Made by a program: the position numbers and the translations under genes. Below the pieces are notes generated by a model. The model saw only the letters and a program-made list of their open reading frames with translations. It did no database searches and was not told the origin of the DNA. A DNA stretch of 64,000 bases from JAVJRN01 sp040218415 (lineage in GTDB: Bacteria > Bacteroidota > Bacteroidia > Cytophagales > Cyclobacteriaceae), in assembly GCA_040218415.1 (NCBI GenBank), contig JAVJRN010000079.1, positions 186,001 to 250,000 on the forward strand, given 5' to 3'. Position 1 is the stretch's first letter. Every line of letters starts with the position of its first letter. Shown here in pieces: positions 17,719-25,748 of the stretch.

Positions 17719-18652
17719 TTTCGAGTATCTTTTTTAATACCACCTGAGCCGAATAGGTTCGGTTATTGGCCTGTTCGTTGATGATTGAATGTGCTGAATC
17801 TAGGGCATCATCTGAAATCACGACGTTTCTTCTTACTGGTAAGCAGTGCATCAGTTTTGCATTATTTGTCAATTGAAGTTTTTCAAGATTGACCTGCCAG
17901 GACGAGTCATTGTGCACTTTCCCATAATCCGTATAACTTGACCAGTTTTTAACATAAATGAAATCTGCATCTACAAAAGCCTGTCTCTGATCATTCACAA
18001 TTTTGGCTCCAGAAGTAAACTTGCTATCCAAATCCATGCCTTCAGGGTGAGCAATGGTTAAATCAAGTTTACTGGCTAGCATCCAATTAGAGAAACTATT
18101 CGCGACGGCCTGTGGAAGGGATCTGACGTGTGGTGCCCAAGTGAGTACCACTTTAGGCTTTTCAATTTTCCTTTCCAAAATCGTCATCAAATCAGACAAT
18201 GATTGCAACGGATGAACAGTTGCTGATTCCATATTTACAATAGGAATTGTTGAATATTTTGCGAAAGCATTGATTGTTGACTCTGTATAATCATCATTTC
18301 TATCAACCAAACCTGCAAATGATCTCACGGCTAGAATATCGCAATATTGGCTCATGACAGGTACTGCATCTTTGATATGCTCAGCCTTTCCTCCGTCCAT
18401 AACGGCTCCATCCTCCATTTCGAGCTGCCAACTGTCATTCCCAACATTTAAAGATATCACTTTCATGCCGAGGTTATAAGCAGCTCTTGTAGTACTCATT
18501 CTTGTCCTCAAACTTGTATTGAAAAAGATCATGCCAAGAACCTTATTATTTCCAAGACTCGCGTCGGCAAAAGGACTCGATTTGAGTCTGATCGCTTCTT
18601 TCGCGAGCGAAATGGGGTCATATACATCTTCAAGAGATAGAAACTGCTGCAT
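17708..18652 (-). CDS. argF': N-succinylornithine (or N-acetylornithine) carbamoyltransferase
   Basis: The 314-residue enzyme transfers a carbamoyl group to an N-acylated ornithine. The carbamoyl-phosphate loop is S47-L-R-T-R51, and the MHCLPVRRN block near the C-terminus is the N-acylornithine version of HCLP. Residue 90, in GGKAEH, is Ala. In this family Glu at this position goes with acetylornithine and Pro with succinylornithine (the Bacteroides enzyme), and small residues have been reported to give succinyl preference. Succinylornithine is therefore the more likely substrate. The frame is open further upstream, but the ATG giving MQQFLSLEDV aligns with the family and overlaps argD by only 23 bases. 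Confidence 0.92.
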   Translation of the reverse strand: MQQFLSLEDVYDPISLAKEAIRLKSSPFADASLGNNKVLGMIFFNTSLRTRMSTTRAAYNLGMKVISLNVGNDSWQLEMEDGAVMDGGKAEHIKDAVPVMSQYCDILAVRSFAGLVDRNDDYTESTINAFAKYSTIPIVNMESATVHPLQSLSDLMTILERKIEKPKVVLTWAPHVRSLPQAVANSFSNWMLASKLDLTIAHPEGMDLDSKFTSGAKIVNDQRQAFVDADFIYVKNWSSYTDYGKVHNDSSWQVNLEKLQLTNNAKLMHCLPVRRNVVISDDALDSAHSIINEQANNRTYSAQVVLKKILENGA

Positions 18653-19781
18653 TGGAATTGAGTAGTGAATGAATACCTTGTTTAAAATGATTGATTTCAG
18701 TATCACCGATGCATAATGGAGGCAACAACCTAATAGTGTGCGCCCCAGTTGCAGACCCAGTAAATATTCTAAAATCAAAGAGTAATTTATTTCTAAAATC
18801 TTTCGCCAGTTCTTCTACCTCAAAACCTATCATCAAGCCTCTGCCTCTTAAATTTTTGAACTGTTCTATTTGACCTAAAAAGTCCAAAAGCTCCAAACCT
18901 TTGTTCTTAGTGTTTTCAATCAAAGAATCCTTTTCAATAACTTCTAAAACAGCAAGTGAAGCAGCGCAAGCAAGATGATTGCCACCAAAAGTAGTTCCCA
19001 ACATGCCAGGCCAAGCATTTATTTTTGGTGAAATAATCACACCGCCTATAGGGAAACCATTACCCATGCCTTTGGCAATTGATATAATATCTGCTTGAAT
19101 ATTAGCATATTGATGTGCGAAAAATTTACCTGTTCTACCAAAACCAGACTGCACTTCATCTAGGATAAGTAATGCGTCATTTTGATCACAAACAGATCTT
19201 AAGTCTTGTAAGAAACTATCGTCGGGAATATTAATACCTCCAACGCCTTGAATCCCTTCAATCATTATTGCTGCAATATCGTTCTCTGAAACAGTTCTAT
19301 TTACAGCATCAATATCATTGAGCGGTAGACGAATAATATTACCTGTATGGTTGGATGGCGCTTGAATTTTGGCATTGTCAGTGGCTTCTACAGCCAATGA
19401 GGTCCTACCATGGAAGCCTTTTTCAAAAACAATGAATTTTGATTTTCCAGTATGAAAAGAGGCCAATTTCATGGCATTTTCATTCGCCTCTGCCCCAGAG
19501 CTACATAAAAACAGATCATAATCTGGATAACCAGAAAGCTCACCCAATTTAGTAGCCAATTCATCCTGAATAGGCATTTCTACTGAGTTCGAATAAAATC
19601 CTATTTTATTTAACTGTTCTGTTATTCTTTTTATATAATGAGCATGATTATGACCTATAGAAACAACGGCATGACCACCGTAAAAATCTAGGTAATTGTT
19701 ATTTTTATCATCGCGAACATAGCATCCATCACCTTGTGTTATGTTTAATGGATATCTCGGATAGACATCAAAATGCTTCAT
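18630..19781 (-). CDS. argD: N-acylornithine aminotransferase
   Basis: The 383-residue PLP-dependent class III aminotransferase converts N-acylglutamate semialdehyde to N-acylornithine using glutamate. Visible features: CSSGAEANENAMKLA for the cofactor phosphate, the ILDEVQSGFGRTG strand with the PLP-interacting Asp, and the Schiff-base Lys in ISIAKGMGNGFPIGG. It overlaps proC by 4 bases and argF' by 23. The family also accepts succinylated substrates, consistent with the argF' residue. Confidence 0.94.
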   Translation of the reverse strand: MKHFDVYPRYPLNITQGDGCYVRDDKNNNYLDFYGGHAVVSIGHNHAHYIKRITEQLNKIGFYSNSVEMPIQDELATKLGELSGYPDYDLFLCSSGAEANENAMKLASFHTGKSKFIVFEKGFHGRTSLAVEATDNAKIQAPSNHTGNIIRLPLNDIDAVNRTVSENDIAAIMIEGIQGVGGINIPDDSFLQDLRSVCDQNDALLILDEVQSGFGRTGKFFAHQYANIQADIISIAKGMGNGFPIGGVIISPKINAWPGMLGTTFGGNHLACAASLAVLEVIEKDSLIENTKNKGLELLDFLGQIEQFKNLRGRGLMIGFEVEELAKDFRNKLLFDFRIFTGSATGAHTIRLLPPLCIGDTEINHFKQGIHSLLNSNAAVSIS

Positions 19782-20581
19782 TTAATATTATTAATTTTAT
19801 GATATGACGTCATCAAACCTTTAATCAAAGATGAACTAAAGCCTTGATGTTCCATTTCATTCAATCCTTCAATAGTACAGCCCTGAGGGGTCGTGACTTT
19901 ATCTATTTCTACCTCTGGGTGTTGCCCATTTTCTAAGATTAATCCTGCCGCTCCATTGGCTGTTTGTACCGCTATGAGTTGAGCTTCAGCTGGATGAAAT
20001 CCCATCTGTATACCTCCTTGTGTAGCTGCGCGCAAATATCTCATGAAAAAGGCAATACCACTAGCACCAAGCACTGTAGCTGCTTGCATAAGCCTTTCTT
20101 CTATAACCAGTGTTTTTCCAAGCGTTTCAAAAACATCAACTACAAGTAATAAATTTGGGTCATTTGACGATAAATTACTAGCAATACAGGTCATGGATTC
20201 TCCAATAGCTATAGCAGTATTTGGCATTGCCCTGATCACAGTGACTTCCGCCTCAATCTGTTCTTCAATTTCCGAGATAGCGACTCCCGTAATTACTGAT
20301 ACTAAAACATGCCTTGAAGTCAGAAACGGATTAATCTGTTTTAACAAACTGGATAATTGTTTTGGTTGTACACAAAGCAAAACAGTCTCAGCTTCAGACA
20401 CTGCGTATGCAGCATCTTTTGATAACTCAAAACCAAATGACTTCATATCGTCCAGCGCTGATAATTGACGCTTAACACATATTATTTCATCAGCAGACCT
20501 CAATCCTTCTTTAAAAATCCCGAGCGCTATGGACTTCCCTAGGTTTCCTGTACCCAATACGGCAATCTTATTGTTTTTCAT
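19778..20581 (-). CDS. proC: Pyrroline-5-carboxylate reductase
   Basis: The 267-residue NAD(P)-dependent enzyme makes proline from pyrroline-5-carboxylate. The Rossmann start VLGTGNLGKSIALGI and the C-terminal dimerisation/active-site helix (A-A-T-V-L-G-A-S-G-I-A-F and T-T-P-Q-G-C-T-I-E-G-L) are typical. It sits inside the arginine operon, sharing one base with argC upstream and overlapping argD by 4 downstream. If arginine synthesis here bypasses free ornithine, proC links the operon to proline instead; that is inference. Confidence 0.93.
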   Translation of the reverse strand: MKNNKIAVLGTGNLGKSIALGIFKEGLRSADEIICVKRQLSALDDMKSFGFELSKDAAYAVSEAETVLLCVQPKQLSSLLKQINPFLTSRHVLVSVITGVAISEIEEQIEAEVTVIRAMPNTAIAIGESMTCIASNLSSNDPNLLLVVDVFETLGKTLVIEERLMQAATVLGASGIAFFMRYLRAATQGGIQMGFHPAEAQLIAVQTANGAAGLILENGQHPEVEIDKVTTPQGCTIEGLNEMEHQGFSSSLIKGLMTSYHKINNIK

Positions 20582-21549
20582 TAGAAAATACTTGGTTTAA
20601 GGTTTAATCCTATTTTTTCTTCAAAACCGCAAATCAAATTCATATTTTGTATTGCTTGCCCAGAAGCTCCCTTTAACAAATTATCTATGATAGAAATAAC
20701 CACCGCCTGACCGCCAATAACGCAAGGATATATCATTGCTCTATTGGTATTCACGACAAGCTTAAGGTCAGGATTGGTGTCAATCACTGTAGTAAACGCG
20801 GCGTTTTTATATGCATCAAAATATATAGACTTGAGCGCCTCGTCACTAAGCTCCGTATCGAAATAGGAAGTGGTAATAATGCCCCGCGTAAAAGCACCGC
20901 GGTAAGGAATAAAATTAATTCTATTATCGAAAGATGGGGATTGAATCTTGGCTTGTTCTCCTACCTCAGTCAAATGTTGATGATTCAATGGCTTATAAAC
21001 GCTGGCATTGGAATGCCGCCAAGTAAAATGTGATGTTGAACTTAATGATTGACCTGCACCAGTTGACCCTGTAATACCCGAAATATGTATCTCTCCTAAG
21101 ATAGCATTAGCCTTCAATGCTGGTAAAATACCTAACTGGATAGATGTGGCAAAGCAACCTGGATTGGCTATATGCTGCGCCTTTTTAATTTGAGAAGAAT
21201 AAAACTCAGGCAGTCCATAAATAAAATCATGACTACCATCGAGCCTAAAATCTTGACTGAGATCAATTATTTTTTTCATTAAATACTCAGGATTTAGTGC
21301 TAATATTTTCGAAGACTCTCCATGTCCTTTACATAAAAAAATGAGTTCAGCCGATGGATCCAGTGTTCTTGAAAAATTCAGGTTTGTCAATCCGACTAAG
21401 TCCTTGTGAACATCAGAAATTGGCGTTTCTGATTGACTTTCACTGACTAACGAAACCAAATCAACAAAGTCATGATGTAATAAAATTCTTATCAGTTCGC
21501 CTGCGGTGTAGCCAGCAGCACCTATAATTCCTACTTTAATCTTTTCCAT
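20581..21549 (-). CDS. argC: N-acyl-gamma-glutamyl-phosphate reductase
   Basis: The 322-residue enzyme reduces N-acylglutamyl phosphate to the semialdehyde. It has the NADP-binding G-I-I-G-A-A-G-Y-T-A-G-E-L start and the catalytic Cys in ANPGCFATS. A longer open frame reaches back into argG, but the ATG giving MEKIKVGIIG matches the family N-terminus and leaves only a 14-base overlap with argG. It ends by sharing one base with the proC start region, so coupling is tight. Confidence 0.94.
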   Translation of the reverse strand: MEKIKVGIIGAAGYTAGELIRILLHHDFVDLVSLVSESQSETPISDVHKDLVGLTNLNFSRTLDPSAELIFLCKGHGESSKILALNPEYLMKKIIDLSQDFRLDGSHDFIYGLPEFYSSQIKKAQHIANPGCFATSIQLGILPALKANAILGEIHISGITGSTGAGQSLSSTSHFTWRHSNASVYKPLNHQHLTEVGEQAKIQSPSFDNRINFIPYRGAFTRGIITTSYFDTELSDEALKSIYFDAYKNAAFTTVIDTNPDLKLVVNTNRAMIYPCVIGGQAVVISIIDNLLKGASGQAIQNMNLICGFEEKIGLNLKPSIF

Positions 21550-22723
21550 GTACTGTTTGGTATAGTTTCGCCTGATTAGCATAGATTTTAGCAAAAGCCC
21601 GCGCATCTTCTCCAGTCCATGCCGTGTTTTCTTCTCCATATTGCCCAAATGAAGATTGCATTAGATCGTTTTCGGATTTTATTCCAAGTACTTGAAAGCG
21701 ATATGGTGCTAAAAGTATTCTCACCTCTCCAGTCACATTGGCTTGAGAAGAAATCAGAAAAGACTCTATATCTCGCATCACCGGATCTAAATAATTGCCT
21801 TCATGTAATAAATTGCCATACCAGCTTGAAAGACCCTCTTTAATGAAAAGTTGATTCTTGGTTTGCACATGCTTTTCCAATAAATGATGAGCCTTAATAA
21901 TTATCAATGAAGCTGCAGCCTCGAACCCAACACGTCCTTTGATACCAATTATCGTATCACCTACATGTATATCACGTCCTATTCCATAGTCATTTGCAAC
22001 ATTATTCAACTTTTGAATTAATTCAATCGGCTCCAATTTTTCACCATTTAAAATAGTGGGCTCACCTTTCTCATAACCTATCGATATTTCGATAGGATTT
22101 GATTCTTTTACCTGATGTGGAAAAGCTGACTCTGGTAAAAATTGATCAGAGGTCAAAGTTTCCTTACCACCAACTGAAGTCCCCCAAAGTCCTTTATTTA
22201 TTGAATAAGTTGATTTTGACCAGTCTCCAGTAACATCCAAAGCTTTTAAGTAGTTGATCTCTTCAGTTCGAGATAAAGACTGATCGCGAATTGGTGTGAT
22301 TATTTCACAATTTGGGCATAGCGCATGGAAAATCATGTCAAATCTAATTTGATCGTTTCCTGCACCAGTGCTCCCATGGGCAATAGCCTTTGCATCAATC
22401 TTGTTGGCATGTTTGGCAATAGCCACAGCCTGAAATATTCTTTCAGCACTTACCGACAAAGGATAAGTTTGATTTTTCAGTACATTCCCAAAAATCAAAT
22501 ATCTGATTCCGTTTTCATAAAAGTTCTTAGTTTCCTCAATAAAAGTGTAAGATGCTGCACCGAGTTCCTTTGCCCTATCCTTAAGTTTATTAGCTTCATC
22601 GGCATCAAATCCGCCCGTGTTTACAGTAACGGCATGAACTTCCATACCTTTTTCGGTTTGGAGATACTTTGTGCAATATGACGTATCTAAACCTCCGCTA
22701 AATGCTAAAACAACTTTTTTCAT
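21536..22723 (-). CDS. argG: Argininosuccinate synthase
   Basis: The 395-residue ATP-dependent enzyme joins citrulline and aspartate. The PP-loop A-F-S-G-G-L-D-T-S near the N-terminus, the HGSTGAGNDQIRF block and K-G-R-V-G-F-E-A region identify it. It lies 4 bases downstream of the GNAT gene and overlaps argC by 14, as the second gene of the arginine operon. Confidence 0.95.
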   Translation of the reverse strand: MKKVVLAFSGGLDTSYCTKYLQTEKGMEVHAVTVNTGGFDADEANKLKDRAKELGAASYTFIEETKNFYENGIRYLIFGNVLKNQTYPLSVSAERIFQAVAIAKHANKIDAKAIAHGSTGAGNDQIRFDMIFHALCPNCEIITPIRDQSLSRTEEINYLKALDVTGDWSKSTYSINKGLWGTSVGGKETLTSDQFLPESAFPHQVKESNPIEISIGYEKGEPTILNGEKLEPIELIQKLNNVANDYGIGRDIHVGDTIIGIKGRVGFEAAASLIIIKAHHLLEKHVQTKNQLFIKEGLSSWYGNLLHEGNYLDPVMRDIESFLISSQANVTGEVRILLAPYRFQVLGIKSENDLMQSSFGQYGEENTAWTGEDARAFAKIYANQAKLYQTVHGKD

Positions 22724-22727
22724 CTTC

Positions 22728-23366
22728 TTAAAAAAACAATGCTTGAATTTGTAATAAACTTTTCTTCTTAATTTCCATAAATCGAGCGTAAACCTTGGAT
22801 TTTTTCATAAAATTCCATCGCTTACTTTTTTTCGCCTTCGGATCAAAAAGCATAGCCGTACACATGCAATGCCTCCTCTCCTTAGATTTTAAAATTTCGA
22901 AATTTACACAGCTTTGACAGCCATTCCAAAATAATTCATCAGTCGTTAACTGATTATAAGTTACTGGAACATAACCCAACTCAGAGTTAATTTTCATGAC
23001 TGGAAGTGAAGTAGTCAAACCAAATAATTTAGCCTCTGGAAATAGCTTTCTTGAATGAGCAAACGCTTTTTGTTTAATCTTTCGTGACAGCCCCTCTCCG
23101 CGGAAAATGGGATTTACAATTAGCCCAGAATTAGCAACATACATTTTATCGCCCCAACTTTCTATATAACAGAAACCGGCAAGTATATCACTTTTATTGG
23201 TTGCGATAATTGCCTTTCCTTCTTCCATCTTTTTACGGACATAATCTGGAGATCGTTTTGCTATTCCTGTTCCCCTCTCTTTTGCACTAGTTTCAATAAG
23301 ATTACAAATTTCTTCGGCATAGTTAAAATGCCTAGAGTTTGCAACCTCTATAATGAATGAATTCAT
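22728..23366 (-). CDS. GNAT acyltransferase with Cys-rich tail, candidate N-acylglutamate synthase
   Basis: The 212-residue protein has a GNAT fold: helix-strand N-terminus, the acyl-CoA loop around NPIFRGEGLSRK (residues 85-96), and a typical G-Y-V-P strand near 131. After the fold it carries C150-x-x-C153 and C167-x-C169, then a basic tail; such a cysteine set could bind zinc or be redox-active. No canonical argA or argJ occurs here, and this gene leads the arginine operon, so it is the natural candidate for the first step (acyl transfer to glutamate). That role is inferred from context. The ATG overlaps a palindrome that is repeated in the upstream control region. Confidence 0.8.
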   Translation of the reverse strand: MNSFIIEVANSRHFNYAEEICNLIETSAKERGTGIAKRSPDYVRKKMEEGKAIIATNKSDILAGFCYIESWGDKMYVANSGLIVNPIFRGEGLSRKIKQKAFAHSRKLFPEAKLFGLTTSLPVMKINSELGYVPVTYNQLTTDELFWNGCQSCVNFEILKSKERRHCMCTAMLFDPKAKKSKRWNFMKKSKVYARFMEIKKKSLLQIQALFF

Positions 23367-23367
23367 T
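23356..23367. repeat. Palindrome AATGAATTCATT over the arginine operon start codon
   Basis: This perfect 12-bp palindrome contains the GNAT start codon on the minus strand. The same 12 bases occur at 23519-23530 and 51094-51105. Placement over a start and near a promoter suggests a repressor site, possibly for an ArgR-type regulator (E. coli ARG boxes contain TGAAT and ATTCA half-sites), but here the half-sites abut. Confidence 0.45.
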
Positions 23368-23407
23368 GTGGTTGTAAAATTAAATTTAAATAAAACGGTG
23401 GATGTAA

Positions 23408-23484
23408 GGATCTGTCAAGTAGACAGACCACTGATTATAGTACAGGCCTGAGCCTGATGGGGAACGTGGGCACTATCGCCGTGG
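23408..23484 (-). promoter_or_regulatory. Candidate structured leader RNA of the arginine operon
   Basis: This 77-nt block is clearly more GC-rich than its surroundings. On the minus strand it can fold as an outer stem CCAC/GTGG, an inner stem ATAGT/ACTAT, a hairpin CAGGC-TCAG-GCCTG with a 15-nt asymmetric bulge, and a 3' hairpin TCTGTC-TACTT-GACAGA. It lies in the predicted 5' leader of the arginine operon. I cannot match it to a known riboswitch class. There is no U tract after the last hairpin, so simple termination is unlikely. Confidence 0.4.
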
Positions 23485-23518
23485 GGATATGGAAATTGAT
23501 TTCATTCACTGATGCAAA

Positions 23519-23530
23519 AATGAATTCATT
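23519..23530. repeat. Palindrome AATGAATTCATT next to the arginine operon promoter
   Basis: This second copy of the 12-bp palindrome starts 6 bases downstream of the candidate -7 element of the arginine promoter, where a bound repressor would block transcription initiation. A degenerate copy (GAATGAAATCAATT on the minus strand) lies about 20 bases further downstream. Confidence 0.5.
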
Positions 23531-23536
23531 CTTTAT

Positions 23537-23566
23537 CAAATCAAAATTTTCGACTGGCAAAATCAA
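23537..23566 (-). promoter_or_regulatory. Candidate promoter of the arginine operon
   Basis: On the minus strand TTG (23566-23564), a 19-bp spacer and TTGATTTG (23544-23537) fit the Bacteroidota -33/-7 pattern with one mismatch in TAnnTTTG. The predicted start falls at the AATGAATTCATT palindrome and gives a leader of about 160 nt. Confidence 0.45.
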
Positions 23567-23629
23567 CTTTTAACATCTTTTTTATGGGTCAACTAATATC
23601 TAGCGATTTATTTTACAAACCTGACAAAA

Positions 23630-23663
23630 AAAAGGGGATAACTGTTGCCAGTTATCCCCTTTT
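23630..23663 (-). terminator. Strong intrinsic terminator of the nqr operon
   Basis: A perfect 15-bp stem (AAAAGGGGATAACTG and its complement) with a 4-nt loop is followed by eight U on the minus strand. It lies 15 bases past the nqrE stop codon, so transcription of the nqr operon should end before any further gene. Confidence 0.93.
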
Positions 23664-23678
23664 AAAAAGTTTTTTCCT

Positions 23679-24290
23679 TTATATAGATATTCCAATGAAG
23701 GATTTAAAAGCCAATCCCATTAATCCGGTTATAAGCATGGTAATTCCCAAACCCTTTAATCCATCAGGGACTCCTGAATATTTAAGTTTTTCTCTTATTG
23801 CTGCTAAAGCTATGATCGCCAAGAACCAACCTAATCCAGAACCAAAACCATAAGCAGTAGCTTGTGCAATATTATAGTCTCTTTGAACCATAAATAACGA
23901 AGAACCCAAGATTGCGCAGTTTACTGCTATTAAGGGTAAAAATATTCCTAAAGAACCGTACAAAGCAGGAGAAAACTTTTCAATTATCATTTCCACCAAT
24001 TGTACCATAGATGCAATGACTGCTATGAACATAATAAATTGAAGGAACGTCAAGTCGACCTCTCCAAAGGAAGCATTGATCCAAGACAGTGCACCTTCTT
24101 TAAGGATATATTCTTGAAGTAGCCAGTTTACCGGCACAGTAATAGTCAGTACAAATATTACAGCTAATCCTAAACCAAAAGCAGTTGATACTTTCTTTGA
24201 TACAGCCAAGAATGAACACATTCCCAAAAAAAGGGAGAAGATCATATTGTCTATGAAAGTCGCTTTAATAATAATATTGAATAATTCCAT
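23679..24290 (-). CDS. nqrE: Na+-translocating NADH:quinone reductase subunit E
   Basis: The 203-residue, six-helix membrane subunit is one of the two homologous antiporter-like subunits (NqrD/NqrE) that form a half-channel pair. Cys in L-G-M-C-S-F near residue 25 and a second in N-C-A-I-L-G near 120 are placed like the conserved cysteines that bind the intramembrane Fe-S centre together with NqrD. It is the last gene of the cluster, 13 bases after nqrD. Confidence 0.94.
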   Translation of the reverse strand: MELFNIIIKATFIDNMIFSLFLGMCSFLAVSKKVSTAFGLGLAVIFVLTITVPVNWLLQEYILKEGALSWINASFGEVDLTFLQFIMFIAVIASMVQLVEMIIEKFSPALYGSLGIFLPLIAVNCAILGSSLFMVQRDYNIAQATAYGFGSGLGWFLAIIALAAIREKLKYSGVPDGLKGLGITMLITGLMGLAFKSFIGISI

Positions 24291-24303
24291 CTCTCTCTAT
24301 TCT

Positions 24304-24975
24304 TTAATGTTCTACGTAACCAGTCTTATGTCTCTGAACCCATATCAAGATTCCGAGAACCATGAAGGCACCTATTGAATCAACCATTAATCCATTCGTT
24401 GGGAAACTTTCCCAACCGATCCATTCAAAAATTTTAAAATCAAAAACTGATCCTGATCCGAACAATTCTCTAAAAAAAGCTACCACGAGTATAATCCAAG
24501 CATAACCAAAACCACTGCCTAATCCATCAAGAATTGAATCATACGGTTTATTTGCCATGGCAAACGCCTCTAATCTTCCCATAACTATACAGTTTGTGAT
24601 GATCAATCCTACAAATGCACCTAATACTTTGTACATGTCAAAATAGTAGGCCTTCAAAACTTCGCTTACTAAAGTCACAAGTGTAGCGATCACAGCTAAT
24701 TGTACAATTATACGAACACGACTTGGAATCAAATTTCGCATCAACGAAATAAGCAAGTTTGCAAATACAATAACAAAAACAACAGCTATTGACATCACTA
24801 AGGTTGGCTCCATCTTGATGGTAATCGCCAATGCTGAACAAATTCCAAGAACTTGTACAGTAATTGGGTTATCCTCATTCAGCGGATCAGTAACAATGTT
24901 TTTACGTCGCTTAGATAATAATGCCTCAGCGGGCTTTTTTTCTACCGAGGGCGCTTCTACAGTTTCTGTACTCAT
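24304..24975 (-). CDS. nqrD: Na+-translocating NADH:quinone reductase subunit D
   Basis: The 223-residue membrane subunit is paralogous to NqrE. A cytoplasmic N-terminal extension (about 25 residues, L-S-K-R-R-K-N) precedes six hydrophobic helices. The Cys in L-G-I-C-S-A-L and in I-T-N-C-I-V-M-G-R match the conserved Fe-S positions, and the N-C-x-V-M-G-R-x-E-A-F-A block is highly typical. It lies 14 bases after nqrC. Confidence 0.94.
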   Translation of the reverse strand: MSTETVEAPSVEKKPAEALLSKRRKNIVTDPLNEDNPITVQVLGICSALAITIKMEPTLVMSIAVVFVIVFANLLISLMRNLIPSRVRIIVQLAVIATLVTLVSEVLKAYYFDMYKVLGAFVGLIITNCIVMGRLEAFAMANKPYDSILDGLGSGFGYAWIILVVAFFRELFGSGSVFDFKIFEWIGWESFPTNGLMVDSIGAFMVLGILIWVQRHKTGYVEH

Positions 24976-24989
24976 TTTGTGAATAAATT

Positions 24990-25748
24990 TTATCGTGATG
25001 CGACTTTAACGTCACCTGATTTTACTTTCTTAAAATATGCTTGATAACAATTGAGATATTGATCGAGCATTTTATTGACACCTTTTGCTGTCATTGTTGC
25101 TCCAGACAAGCCATCAACTTGATGATCAGTGAGACCTGTATTTCCTTCCCCCTTCACCATCGTTACTGATACCATTTCTCCAGCGCTATTATAGATTTCT
25201 TTTCCTTGATAACGACTCTGTATTTGTGGAGAAGTTATTCTCGCTCCTAGACCTGGAGTTTCTTGTTTATGGTCAAAGGCAATCCCCCTAACTTCATTAA
25301 GATTTTCATCTAAAGCCATAAAGCCAGAGATCCAATCCCAAAGACCGTTACCAAACATTGGGAATATGTAAGAATCAACCTGATCGGAACCATCAGCCAT
25401 AAACATAAAAACTGGGTATTTCCTTTCTTCTTTTGACAGTCTGTAATTCTTCTGAATATTAACCTTTTCAGCAACGATTGGATTACCCTTCGCATCTTTT
25501 TCGATCACCGCACCATTAATATCCACAACTACAGATTTTACTCTTTTCTCATACAAAGCCAACAATTCTTTTGGATCCTTGATATTAGAAATATCCATTA
25601 CAGCACCCAAAATTTTCTTCTTTGTATCTAATTCCACCTGTATATCTTGAGCAGGCTTTAAGCCTACTGAAGTGACAGATAACAATCCTCCTAAAACAAT
25701 GGTAAGGATGATTGAAAAAACGATAATGTAAGTATTAGATCGTTGCAC
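24990..25748 (-). CDS. nqrC: Na+-translocating NADH:quinone reductase subunit C
   Basis: This 252-residue FMN-carrying subunit has one N-terminal helix (residues 7-28) and a periplasmic domain. The phosphoester-linked FMN site is S215-G-A-T218 in VDGLSGATMTAKGV, with T218 as attachment residue. Flavin attachment needs an ApbE transferase, which is not in this window. It overlaps nqrB by 14 bases. Confidence 0.95.
   Translation of the reverse strand: MQRSNTYIIVFSIILTIVLGGLLSVTSVGLKPAQDIQVELDTKKKILGAVMDISNIKDPKELLALYEKRVKSVVVDINGAVIEKDAKGNPIVAEKVNIQKNYRLSKEERKYPVFMFMADGSDQVDSYIFPMFGNGLWDWISGFMALDENLNEVRGIAFDHKQETPGLGARITSPQIQSRYQGKEIYNSAGEMVSVTMVKGEGNTGLTDHQVDGLSGATMTAKGVNKMLDQYLNCYQAYFKKVKSGDVKVASR

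Noticed and set aside
17708..18778. Longer argF' frame reaching 42 codons into argD
   Set aside because: The extra residues do not fit the family; the ATG at 18652 does.
20581..21648. Longer argC reading frame reaching 33 codons into argG
   Set aside because: The extra N-terminus has no family similarity; the internal ATG gives the normal Rossmann start.
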